In this document: piece by piece, positions 54,916 through 61,882 of the stretch | Position numbering within the stretch: the stretch's first letter is position 1 | Layout of the letters: the number at the start of each line of letters is the position of its first letter | NCBI GenBank assembly: GCA_018666555.1 | Contig: JABIZD010000002.1 | Location: 1 to 61,882, forward strand | Length of the DNA: 61,882 nucleotides | Reading direction: 5' to 3' | DNA from: Gammaproteobacteria bacterium | GTDB taxonomy: Bacteria > Pseudomonadota > Gammaproteobacteria > Pseudomonadales > Azotimanducaceae | Notes under the pieces: generated by a model | What the model saw: only the letters and a program-made list of their open reading frames with translations | Told to the model about the DNA's origin: nothing | Databases searched by the model: none | Position numbers and translations under genes: made by a program

Positions 54916-55259
54916 AGGAAGCTGTTTCTACAAAGGTGTTTTTTGACTGGCTGATAGGTGCATCCCGGATCCGTGTTTTAGTGGCGTTAACCATCGTCAT
55001 TCTGTCGAGTTTTTCTGTGATTTATGCTTCTCACCAGACGCGGGTGCTTTATGGCTCATTGCAGGTCGGGCAGGATGCTGCGGATAACCTGGATAGTGAA
55101 TACGAGCGGCTTCTCTTGGAGCAGAGTGCCTGGGCTGGATACAACCGCATCGATCAGCTGGCAAGGGAAGAGTTAGGTATGTCATCGCCCGATAGAGGTA
55201 GGCTCGTTTTAATGCGACGTTCTCCAGACTTCCTTTCCAGAGAGGAAGTCAGGCCATGA
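54912..55259 (+). CDS. ftsL: Cell division protein FtsL
   Basis: 115 residues. One membrane helix (IRVLVALTIVILSSFSVIYASH) at about 20-41 is followed by a periplasmic coiled-coil segment. It forms FtsQLB with FtsB and FtsQ and activates FtsWI. Sequence is weakly conserved as is usual. Position between rsmH and ftsI, with 4-base overlaps to both, confirms it. Confidence 0.9.
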   Translation: MKEAVSTKVFFDWLIGASRIRVLVALTIVILSSFSVIYASHQTRVLYGSLQVGQDAADNLDSEYERLLLEQSAWAGYNRIDQLAREELGMSSPDRGRLVLMRRSPDFLSREEVRP

Positions 55260-56911
55260 ACAGTAGCCTACGGATTCACATTGGCATAGTGATGTTTGCT
55301 CTATTGATAGGCGTAGTTGGCGCTAAGCTGGTCCATCTGGAAATGACTCAAAAAGATTTCCTACAAGATGAAGGAGATGCTCGAACCATAAGAATGGAAC
55401 GGATTAATGCGCATAGAGGCATGATTCTTGATCGTCGCGGCAACCCTCTAGCAGTCAGCTCACCGGTGGTGTCGCTGTGGGCAAATCCATCAGAACTGCC
55501 CAAAGAGCCTGCAACCCTGACTCGATTAGCAGATGCGCTTGGTGTTTCTATAGCTGAGTTCCAGAAGAAGATGAGCCGAGCCAAGGATCTGGAATTTGTA
55601 TATCTCCGCCGGCATGCAAAGCCGCAGGAAGCAGAGTTGATACTCAGCTTGGGATTATCCGGAGTCTATAGTGAGAAAGAGTACCATCGTTTCTATCCAT
55701 CAGGCGAAGTGGCGGCTCATGTGGTTGGCTTTACCGATATTGATGATCATGGTCAGGAAGGATTGGAGCTGTCTTATGAAAAATGGTTATCAGGCCAGGA
55801 AGGCAAGAAAAAGGTTTTAAAGAATCTTTACGGAGAAGTCGTCAGGGACATCATGCCGGTAGAGGAGGCGATTGCGGGTCGGGATCTACATTTGTCGATT
55901 GACCAAAGGCTCCAGTTCCTGGTTTACAGAGAGCTAAAATCTGCTGTTCATGAATATAAAGCGCTGTCAGGTTCTTTTGTGCTGCTGGATGTTAGTAATG
56001 GTGAAGTACTGGCTATGGCTAACCAGCCCTCCTATAACCCGAATAATCGCCTTAGATTGAATTTGGCCTCCATCCGTAATCGGGCGGTCACCGATGTATT
56101 CGAACCGGGTTCTACTGTAAAACCATTTACCGTAGCCGTCGCTCTGCAAAGCCCTGAATTTACGCCGGCCTCCGTTATTGATACTAACCCCGGTTTTATT
56201 ACCGTAGATAATGCCACTATTCGTGATCCAAAGAACCAGGGTTTGCTCGATTTGGGTGGAGTGTTGTCCTATTCAAGTCAGGTAGGTATTAGTCGTTTGG
56301 CACTCCAGTTAAACGAATACGATATTTGGAATATGTTTCAAAAAGTAGGCTTTGGCGAGGCAACCGCAATTGGCTATCCTGGCGAAAGTAGTGGCTTCTT
56401 GCCGAGTCGCAGGCAATGGAAAAACATAGAAAGAGTGACTTTCGCGTATGGGTATGGTTTGACAGTAACGCCACTGCAACTGGCTTCTGCCTATGTGACT
56501 ATTGCGAGTGGCGGTATTAAAAGGGATCTGACCTTTTTAAATTCGGGAACGTCCTCAGAAGAGCGAATTCTTCCTGAGGTGGTTGCCAGGCAGTTGCTGG
56601 TCATGCTGGGACGAGTGGTCTCTGAGGGTACTGGTAAAAAAGCAGCCGTAGATGCTTATGCGGTGGCTGGAAAAACTGGTACGGCTCGTAAAATCGGTAA
56701 AGGAGGCTATGACGATCCTCGTCATATTGCTTTTTTTGCAGGGATCGCGCCTCTTCACCAACCCAGGTTTGTGGGTGTTGTTGTAATTAACGAACCTAAA
56801 ACCAGCAGGGTCGGCGGTGGTGCCGTTGCAGCGCCGATATTTGCTCGGGTTATGTCCAATGTGTTGCGACTTCTTAATGTGCCTCCAAGCTATATAAGAG
56901 AGGCGGTCTAG
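55256..56911 (+). CDS. ftsI: Septal peptidoglycan transpeptidase FtsI (PBP3)
   Basis: 551 residues. An N-terminal anchor (IHIGIVMFALLIGVVGAKLV) and the pedestal domain with RGMILDRRGNPLAVS precede the transpeptidase domain. Motifs are SxxK at S286-T-V-K289, SxN expected at 340-342 and KTG at 473-475. The middle motif reads Ser-Ser-Gln (codon CAG at 56279) rather than Ser-x-Asn. FtsI crosslinks septal peptidoglycan together with FtsW. It overlaps ftsL and abuts murE with no gap. Confidence 0.96.
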   Translation: MNSSLRIHIGIVMFALLIGVVGAKLVHLEMTQKDFLQDEGDARTIRMERINAHRGMILDRRGNPLAVSSPVVSLWANPSELPKEPATLTRLADALGVSIAEFQKKMSRAKDLEFVYLRRHAKPQEAELILSLGLSGVYSEKEYHRFYPSGEVAAHVVGFTDIDDHGQEGLELSYEKWLSGQEGKKKVLKNLYGEVVRDIMPVEEAIAGRDLHLSIDQRLQFLVYRELKSAVHEYKALSGSFVLLDVSNGEVLAMANQPSYNPNNRLRLNLASIRNRAVTDVFEPGSTVKPFTVAVALQSPEFTPASVIDTNPGFITVDNATIRDPKNQGLLDLGGVLSYSSQVGISRLALQLNEYDIWNMFQKVGFGEATAIGYPGESSGFLPSRRQWKNIERVTFAYGYGLTVTPLQLASAYVTIASGGIKRDLTFLNSGTSSEERILPEVVARQLLVMLGRVVSEGTGKKAAVDAYAVAGKTGTARKIGKGGYDDPRHIAFFAGIAPLHQPRFVGVVVINEPKTSRVGGGAVAAPIFARVMSNVLRLLNVPPSYIREAV

Positions 56912-58363
56912 ATGAAGACCCTGCTACAGATCTTGCCCGAAACGGGACCCATGCAGTTACCTATTCACGGGATTTCCATGGATAGCCGTGAAGTCAAACC
57001 AGGAGATCTTTTTATCGCTGTTTCCGGCGCAGCCAATGATGGCTCGTACTTTATAGATGATGCTATTCGTAAAGGCGCGGTCGCAGTGGTGAGAACGCCA
57101 GCGGGTGCTGAATCAATGCAACGAGGCATTCCAATTTTTGAAGTTGAGAATTTGGCCATGAAGGCCGGCGAAATTGCCAGTCGCTTCTATGATGAACCCT
57201 CTAAGGCATTATCGGTCATTGCAGTCACCGGCACCAATGGTAAGACGACAGTCACCAGTCTAATCACTGATGCACTCAATTCACTAAATCTTCCCTGTGG
57301 CGTGATAGGGACATTAGGCGTTGGTAGATCCACAAGTGAATCAATGACGGCTGGGTTAACCACGCCAGACCCGGTCAGCTTACAGCGCCAGCTGGCGGCC
57401 TTTTGCAAACAGACGTGCCAGTATGTAGCACTTGAAGCTTCTTCCCATGGTTTGACCCAGGGAAGACTAAATGGCACTCATATTGCGGCATCAGTTCTTA
57501 CCAACCTAACTCAGGACCATCTTGATTATCACGGTGATATGAGCCGATATCGTCATGCCAAGGAGCTTTTGTTTGAGTTTCCTGCTTTGGAGGCCAGGAT
57601 TGTTAATCTTGATGATGATTTTGGTCGGCACCTGGCTGAGCGATATAGAAACGATGCTGTACTCACTTTCAGTATGGAAGAGGCAATGGGCGCTGATGTG
57701 TATTCAAGGAATGCGATGTTCGATGCCACCGGGTTAGCTGCTGAATTGGTTCTGCCCAGTGGTCGTGTGGCAATCAGAAGTACTCTTTTAGGACGACATA
57801 ATCTGAGTAATTTACTTGCAGCGGCGACGGTGCTGCATTGGCAAGGCTGCCACGCCCCGGCTATCGGAGAGGTACTTTCCTTATTAAAAGCAGCTCCGGG
57901 GAGGATGGAGGTTATTCCAGTTGCAGATAAAGCCTCGGTAGTGATTGATTTTGCCCACACCAGTGATGCGCTTTTGAATGTGCTGACAACACTTAAGCAG
58001 AATAAACCTGAAAAACTGATTTGTGTTTTTGGTTGTGGTGGTGACAGGGATCGAGGCAAGCGCCGGCAAATGGGAGCGGTTGCAGCCTCGTTAGCAGACC
58101 AGATCATCCTGACCAATGATAACCCTCGCTCCGAATCACCGCAGGCAATCGTAGATGAAATCCTCATGGGTATTCCTGGAGACGCACTGGTAGAAGTTGA
58201 ATTGGATCGTTGTAAAGCCATTAATCGGGCGCTGGAAATGCTCGATGACACTGGGTTGGTATTGATCGCTGGGAAAGGCCATGAAAATTACCAGGAGATC
58301 AATCATGAGCGGATTCAATTTAGTGATAGAGAAGTAGTGCTCGGCTTCATCGCCTCAAACTGA
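56912..58363 (+). CDS. murE: UDP-MurNAc-tripeptide ligase MurE (meso-DAP adding)
   Basis: 483 residues. It adds meso-diaminopimelate to UDP-MurNAc-dipeptide. ATP-binding GTNGKTTVTSL, 'QDHLDYHGDMSRYRHAKELLF' with the carbamylated Lys, and the specificity motif DNPR (LTNDNPRSE), which marks meso-DAP rather than lysine. The next gene is murD 13 bases on; murF and mraY, normally between them, are absent here. Confidence 0.97.
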   Translation: MKTLLQILPETGPMQLPIHGISMDSREVKPGDLFIAVSGAANDGSYFIDDAIRKGAVAVVRTPAGAESMQRGIPIFEVENLAMKAGEIASRFYDEPSKALSVIAVTGTNGKTTVTSLITDALNSLNLPCGVIGTLGVGRSTSESMTAGLTTPDPVSLQRQLAAFCKQTCQYVALEASSHGLTQGRLNGTHIAASVLTNLTQDHLDYHGDMSRYRHAKELLFEFPALEARIVNLDDDFGRHLAERYRNDAVLTFSMEEAMGADVYSRNAMFDATGLAAELVLPSGRVAIRSTLLGRHNLSNLLAAATVLHWQGCHAPAIGEVLSLLKAAPGRMEVIPVADKASVVIDFAHTSDALLNVLTTLKQNKPEKLICVFGCGGDRDRGKRRQMGAVAASLADQIILTNDNPRSESPQAIVDEILMGIPGDALVEVELDRCKAINRALEMLDDTGLVLIAGKGHENYQEINHERIQFSDREVVLGFIASN

Positions 58364-58376
58364 AGGGTGAAGTTCA

Positions 58377-59705
58377 GTGGCTTATAGGAGACATAATGTG
58401 ATAGTTGGCTTGGGACAAACCGGATTATCGGTAGCCAGGTATCTTGCCGCTCAAGGCGAGCTGTTCGCTGTTGCAGATGATAATGCCAGCGTAGAAGCCC
58501 GGACAGAGCTGCGAGCGCTATCGCCGTTAAGCAAGGTGATTCCAATCAGTAAGATCAACCCGGAACTGACCAAACGATTATGGGTCAGTCCGGGTGTTCC
58601 ACTGACCCGACCAGGAATCCAGGATTGTGTATCCAAAGGGGTGGAAGTCACTGGAGATATCGCTCTGTTCTCAGACCTGGCACAGGCCCCTATCGCTGCG
58701 GTTACTGGCTCAAATGGGAAGAGTACGGTGACGGCGATGCTGGGTGTGCTTGCTGCCGCACAGCTGTCTTGCGTCGCGGTAGCCGGCAATATTGGTATTC
58801 CTTGCCTTGATGTTTTAGCGGATGACGTTGATTACTACGTGCTTGAACTATCCAGTTATCAGTTAGATCTGGTAGAAGAATTACCTCTAGAGGTCGCCGG
58901 CCTGTTGAACTTGAGCCCAGACCACCTTGACCGTTACGCAACGGAGGAAGCTTATTTTAAAGCTAAACTGCGTATTTTTGAGCATGCGCGCACTGCGGTC
59001 ATTCACAAGCAATTGCTTGATCAAACCGATCTGGACCAGTGTAGCCAGGTCCTGGTGTTTGCTGATGATGTTCCTACTGATCACAACCATTACGGTATTG
59101 GTTGCGATCGCCAGAGTAGTTGGCTGATGAAAGGTTCTGATGTGCTGATGGATTGTTCGCAGTTGCAGGTACTGGGTCGGCATAACCAGTTAAATGCATT
59201 GGCAGCACTTGCCATGGGAGAGGCTATGGGCCTGGATCCTGTTGGCATGGTGGCGACTTTAAAAGAATTTAAAGGATTGGCGCATCGCTGTGAATTGATT
59301 GCTGAGAAAGATGGAGTGCGGTGGATTAATGATTCTAAAGCAACCAACGTGGCAGCTACCCTGTCAGCGATAGACTCGTTGCCGGCAGACGGGCAGTTAA
59401 TCTTAATTCTCGGAGGTGAGTCCAAAGGGGCTGATTTTTCACTATTACAACCGGCGCTTGCTGGCAAAGTGAAAAGCGTATTGCTGCTAGGTGAGGCCAA
59501 ACATGTGCTCGCTTCGTCATTGACGGACCAGATCAATTGTGAAAAGCATAGCGATTACGATGCCGTAGTCACCAGAGCTGCGGAATTGGCCAGTGCAGGC
59601 GATACTGTGCTGCTGTCGCCGGCTTGTTCGAGTCACGATATGTTTTCCAGTTATATTGCCAGGGGTGAATATTTTAGAAGTCGTGTCAATGAGGTTCTGG
59701 CATGA
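58377..59705 (+). CDS. murD: UDP-MurNAc-alanine D-glutamate ligase MurD
   Basis: 442 residues. It adds D-Glu. 'VIVGLGQTGLSVARYLAAQG' is the uridine-nucleotide domain, GSNGKSTVTAM the ATP loop, 'LNLSPDHLDRY' the metal site. The GTG chosen has GAAGGG upstream. A second GTG 21 bases later has a better-spaced AGGAG and is a real alternative. Directly follows murE and overlaps ftsW by 4 bases. Confidence 0.96.
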   Translation: MAYRRHNVIVGLGQTGLSVARYLAAQGELFAVADDNASVEARTELRALSPLSKVIPISKINPELTKRLWVSPGVPLTRPGIQDCVSKGVEVTGDIALFSDLAQAPIAAVTGSNGKSTVTAMLGVLAAAQLSCVAVAGNIGIPCLDVLADDVDYYVLELSSYQLDLVEELPLEVAGLLNLSPDHLDRYATEEAYFKAKLRIFEHARTAVIHKQLLDQTDLDQCSQVLVFADDVPTDHNHYGIGCDRQSSWLMKGSDVLMDCSQLQVLGRHNQLNALAALAMGEAMGLDPVGMVATLKEFKGLAHRCELIAEKDGVRWINDSKATNVAATLSAIDSLPADGQLILILGGESKGADFSLLQPALAGKVKSVLLLGEAKHVLASSLTDQINCEKHSDYDAVVTRAAELASAGDTVLLSPACSSHDMFSSYIARGEYFRSRVNEVLA

Positions 59706-60883
59706 ATATTTCAACCCGAGACTTGGTAGCTGATGACAGCGCCTGCCCCGTTGATCAGGTTATTCTCGGTTCGAGTCTTCTGTTATTGATCTTGGGCTGG
59801 GTGATGGTCGCCTCTGCATCCAGCGAAATTGCCGCTAGAACTTACGGTAACCCGTTTTGGTATGCGACCAGGCACTTCATTTATATCTTTAGCGGTTTCA
59901 TAGCAGGAACTGCAGCGCTAATGTTACCAATCAAGGTCTGGCAGAGATCGAGCTGGATTTTGTTGTTGTTGAGCTTTTTTCTATTAGTTATTGTCCTGGT
60001 TCCTGGCCTGGGCAGGGAAGTGAACGGAGCTGTTCGGTGGATTCCGCTAGGGATTTTCAATTTACAGGGTTCGGAATTCGTTAAGTTGTTTGCACTGGTT
60101 TTCTTTGCTGCTTATTTAGTTAACCCTAATAACGCGGTCAATGATAATTTTGTTAGCTTTCTCAAGCCCCTGGCTATTATCAGCTTATTACTGGTTCTTT
60201 TGCTGGTACAACCCGACTTCGGGGCCTCGGTGGTGATTATTACTGCTGTTATTGGTGTCTTATTTTTCTCTGGGGCGCCATTAAGATTTTTCGCCCCTAC
60301 AGTGTTGGCAGGAAGTGTCATCGTTGTCTTACTGGTAGTCATGAAACCTTACCGATTCGCTCGATTACTGACTTTTACCGATCCGTGGAAGCATCAGTTC
60401 GATGGTGGTTATCAGTTGACGCAGGCATTGATAGCCTTTGGTCGAGGTGAGTGGTTTGGTCTGGGGCTGGGTAACAGTGTCCAAAAGCTCTTTTTTCTGC
60501 CTGAAGCACATACCGATTTTTTGTTTTCCATCATAGCTGAAGAGTTAGGCGTGGTTGGTGGTTTTGTGATATTGATCTGCTTCGCGCTATTGGTAATTCA
60601 AGCCTTTTTACTGGGTAAACGAGCCTATCAGATAGATCAACCTTTTCACGGCGGTCTAGCAACTGGCATCGGCATCTTGATAGGCGCCCAGGCACTAATC
60701 AATTTAGGCGTTAACTTAGGGTTGCTGCCTACCAAGGGTTTAACCCTGCCATTGATGAGTTATGGTGGTAATAGTCTGATCGTGAGTTGTTTGTTGGTGG
60801 CTTTGCTGTTGCGCATTGATATGGAAGTGAAGTACCAGGCAAAAGTTACTTCGACAAGGAGGCGGCGAGATGCCCGTAACTAG
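59702..60883 (+). CDS. ftsW: Septal peptidoglycan polymerase FtsW
   Basis: 393 residues with about ten membrane helices. A SEDS-family glycosyltransferase that works with FtsI. Characteristic parts are '[22 protein letters not shown]', '[14 protein letters not shown]', '[46 protein letters not shown]' and '[17 protein letters not shown]'. The catalytic Asp is probably in HTDF. murG does not follow; murC starts inside its last codons. Confidence 0.97.
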   Translation: MNISTRDLVADDSACPVDQVILGSSLLLLILGWVMVASASSEIAARTYGNPFWYATRHFIYIFSGFIAGTAALMLPIKVWQRSSWILLLLSFFLLVIVLVPGLGREVNGAVRWIPLGIFNLQGSEFVKLFALVFFAAYLVNPNNAVNDNFVSFLKPLAIISLLLVLLLVQPDFGASVVIITAVIGVLFFSGAPLRFFAPTVLAGSVIVVLLVVMKPYRFARLLTFTDPWKHQFDGGYQLTQALIAFGRGEWFGLGLGNSVQKLFFLPEAHTDFLFSIIAEELGVVGGFVILICFALLVIQAFLLGKRAYQIDQPFHGGLATGIGILIGAQALINLGVNLGLLPTKGLTLPLMSYGGNSLIVSCLLVALLLRIDMEVKYQAKVTSTRRRRDARN

Positions 60884-61882
60884 ACTTGCCGACCAGAGAG
60901 AAGTTCCTGAAATGCGACGTATTCGCAGGATACATTTTGTGGGTATAGGTGGATCGGGAATGTGCGGTATTGCAGAAGTACTTTCCAATCAGGGATATAA
61001 AATTACCGGTTCTGATCTGAAGTCATCAGAGATCACTGAGCGGTTGGTAGATCTGGGAATTGGGGTTAGCCTTGGGCATGCCAGGGAGCATGTACAGGGT
61101 GCAGATGTGGTGGTGGTTTCCTCGGCTGTTGATATAGAGAATATAGAAGTTAAGACAGCGCATGAAGAGCGAATTCCTATTATTCGCAGAGCTGAGATGC
61201 TGGCTGAATTGATGCGCTATCGTCATGGTATTGCTGTAGCAGGAACCCATGGCAAGACGACCACGACCAGCCTGATTGCTTCGATTCTGGCAGAAGCTGA
61301 CTTAGACCCGACGTTTATTATCGGTGGGTTACTCAACAGTGCTGCGAGTAATGCCCGGTTAGGTAGTAGTCGTTATCTGGTAGCTGAGGCTGATGAAAGT
61401 GATGCATCTTTTCTGCATTTGCAGCCAATGTTAGTTGTTTTAACGAATGTCGATAGAGACCACTTGTCTAACTATGATGGTAGTTTCTCGAAACTTAAAG
61501 AAGCCTTTTTAACCTTTGTTCATAATCTACCGTTTTATGGTTTGCTGATCGCGTGCCAGGATGACCCTATCGTCGCCTCCATGTTGCCATCTGTTACCCG
61601 TCCTATCCTAACCTATGGGTTTTCTGAGGAAGCGGACTTCCTTGCCTATGACTGGCAGCAGACGGGTGCAATCTCGCAGTTCAGGGTGCGTCGACAAGGT
61701 TATCCGCAGGATCTCTCGATTACATTAAACATGCCAGGGAAGCATAACGTGCTAAATGCACTGGCAGCGGTGGCGGTTGCGTCTGATGAAGGTATTGACG
61801 ATGCGAGTATCCAAAGTGGCCTGAATCAGTTTTCTGGCGTAGGCAGGCGCTTTGAAATCCATGGTCAGTTTAATATTGGTGA
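60870..61882 (+). CDS. murC: UDP-MurNAc L-alanine ligase MurC (truncated by window end)
   Basis: About 337 codons are visible. It adds L-Ala to UDP-MurNAc. '[18 protein letters not shown]' (nucleotide domain), '[15 protein letters not shown]' (ATP loop) and '[26 protein letters not shown]' (metal/catalytic) are intact. The ATG has a full AAGGAGG site 7 bases upstream. It overlaps the ftsW end by 14 bases. The C-terminal domain is outside the window. Confidence 0.96.
   Translation, partial: MPVTRLADQREVPEMRRIRRIHFVGIGGSGMCGIAEVLSNQGYKITGSDLKSSEITERLVDLGIGVSLGHAREHVQGADVVVVSSAVDIENIEVKTAHEERIPIIRRAEMLAELMRYRHGIAVAGTHGKTTTTSLIASILAEADLDPTFIIGGLLNSAASNARLGSSRYLVAEADESDASFLHLQPMLVVLTNVDRDHLSNYDGSFSKLKEAFLTFVHNLPFYGLLIACQDDPIVASMLPSVTRPILTYGFSEEADFLAYDWQQTGAISQFRVRRQGYPQDLSITLNMPGKHNVLNALAAVAVASDEGIDDASIQSGLNQFSGVGRRFEIHGQFNIG

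Noticed and set aside
57553-58251. 232-codon minus-strand frame opposite murE
   Set aside because: Lies wholly within murE, low-complexity Ser-rich translation, no start signals; an antisense shadow.

Overview
The window looks like a chromosomal segment of a gammaproteobacterium, probably a marine relative of the Pseudomonas/Cellvibrio group. The basis is gene content and order: from gatB onward the genes run gatBAC / mreBCD-maf-rng-yhdP-nit / yjgA-npr-rapZ-ptsN-hpf-rpoN-lptBAC / ibaG-murA-hisGD-zapE-rplM-rpsI-petABC-sspAB / dolP-yraN-lpoA / rsmI-rnpB-mraZ-dcw. That is the order I remember from Pseudomonas aeruginosa, with several segments missing. No species assignment is possible from sequence reading alone.

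Layout. (1) About 1-17.7 kb is an accessory-looking block. It holds a truncated PAS sensor histidine kinase, a complete putrescine-type ABC importer (potFGHI), a GH3 glycosidase, an SDR oxidoreductase, an ethanolamine-permease-like APC transporter, an N,N-dimethylformamidase-like protein and an orphan membrane protein with a CxxC/CxxC tail. A CAU-anticodon tRNA, coaX, a metal amidohydrolase and a DUF1499 protein follow. (2) 17.7-31 kb carries the tRNA amidotransferase genes, the rod-shape operon, maf, rng, yhdP and a nitrilase-family amidase. (3) 31-39 kb, on the minus strand, is the LPS-transport / sigma-54 / nitrogen-PTS cluster. (4) 39-49 kb carries ibaG, murA, histidine genes, zapE, ribosomal proteins L13/S9, the cytochrome bc1 complex and stringent starvation proteins. 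(5) 49-52 kb, minus strand, carries envelope genes dolP, yraN and lpoA. (6) 52-61.9 kb carries rsmI, RNase P RNA and the start of the division/cell-wall (dcw) operon, with murC cut by the window end.

Most of the window is housekeeping. I found no defence island, CRISPR array, intact transposon or prophage. Two patterns stand out. First, decayed short tandem arrays sit at gene boundaries: 12 bp x2 over the APC-permease stop codon, 39 bp x4 over the lptB stop, 21 bp x5 over the murA stop, and 16 bp x8 ending in the rsmI ribosome-binding site. A 6-bp in-frame array also lies inside the histidine kinase gene. Second, conserved clusters have lost internal genes: murF, mraY and murG from dcw; the mla and kdsD/kdsC genes from between lptC and ibaG; tldD/pmbA from around yjgA; and gmhA from between yraN and dolP. 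FtsI also has a substituted SxN active-site motif (Ser-Ser-Gln).
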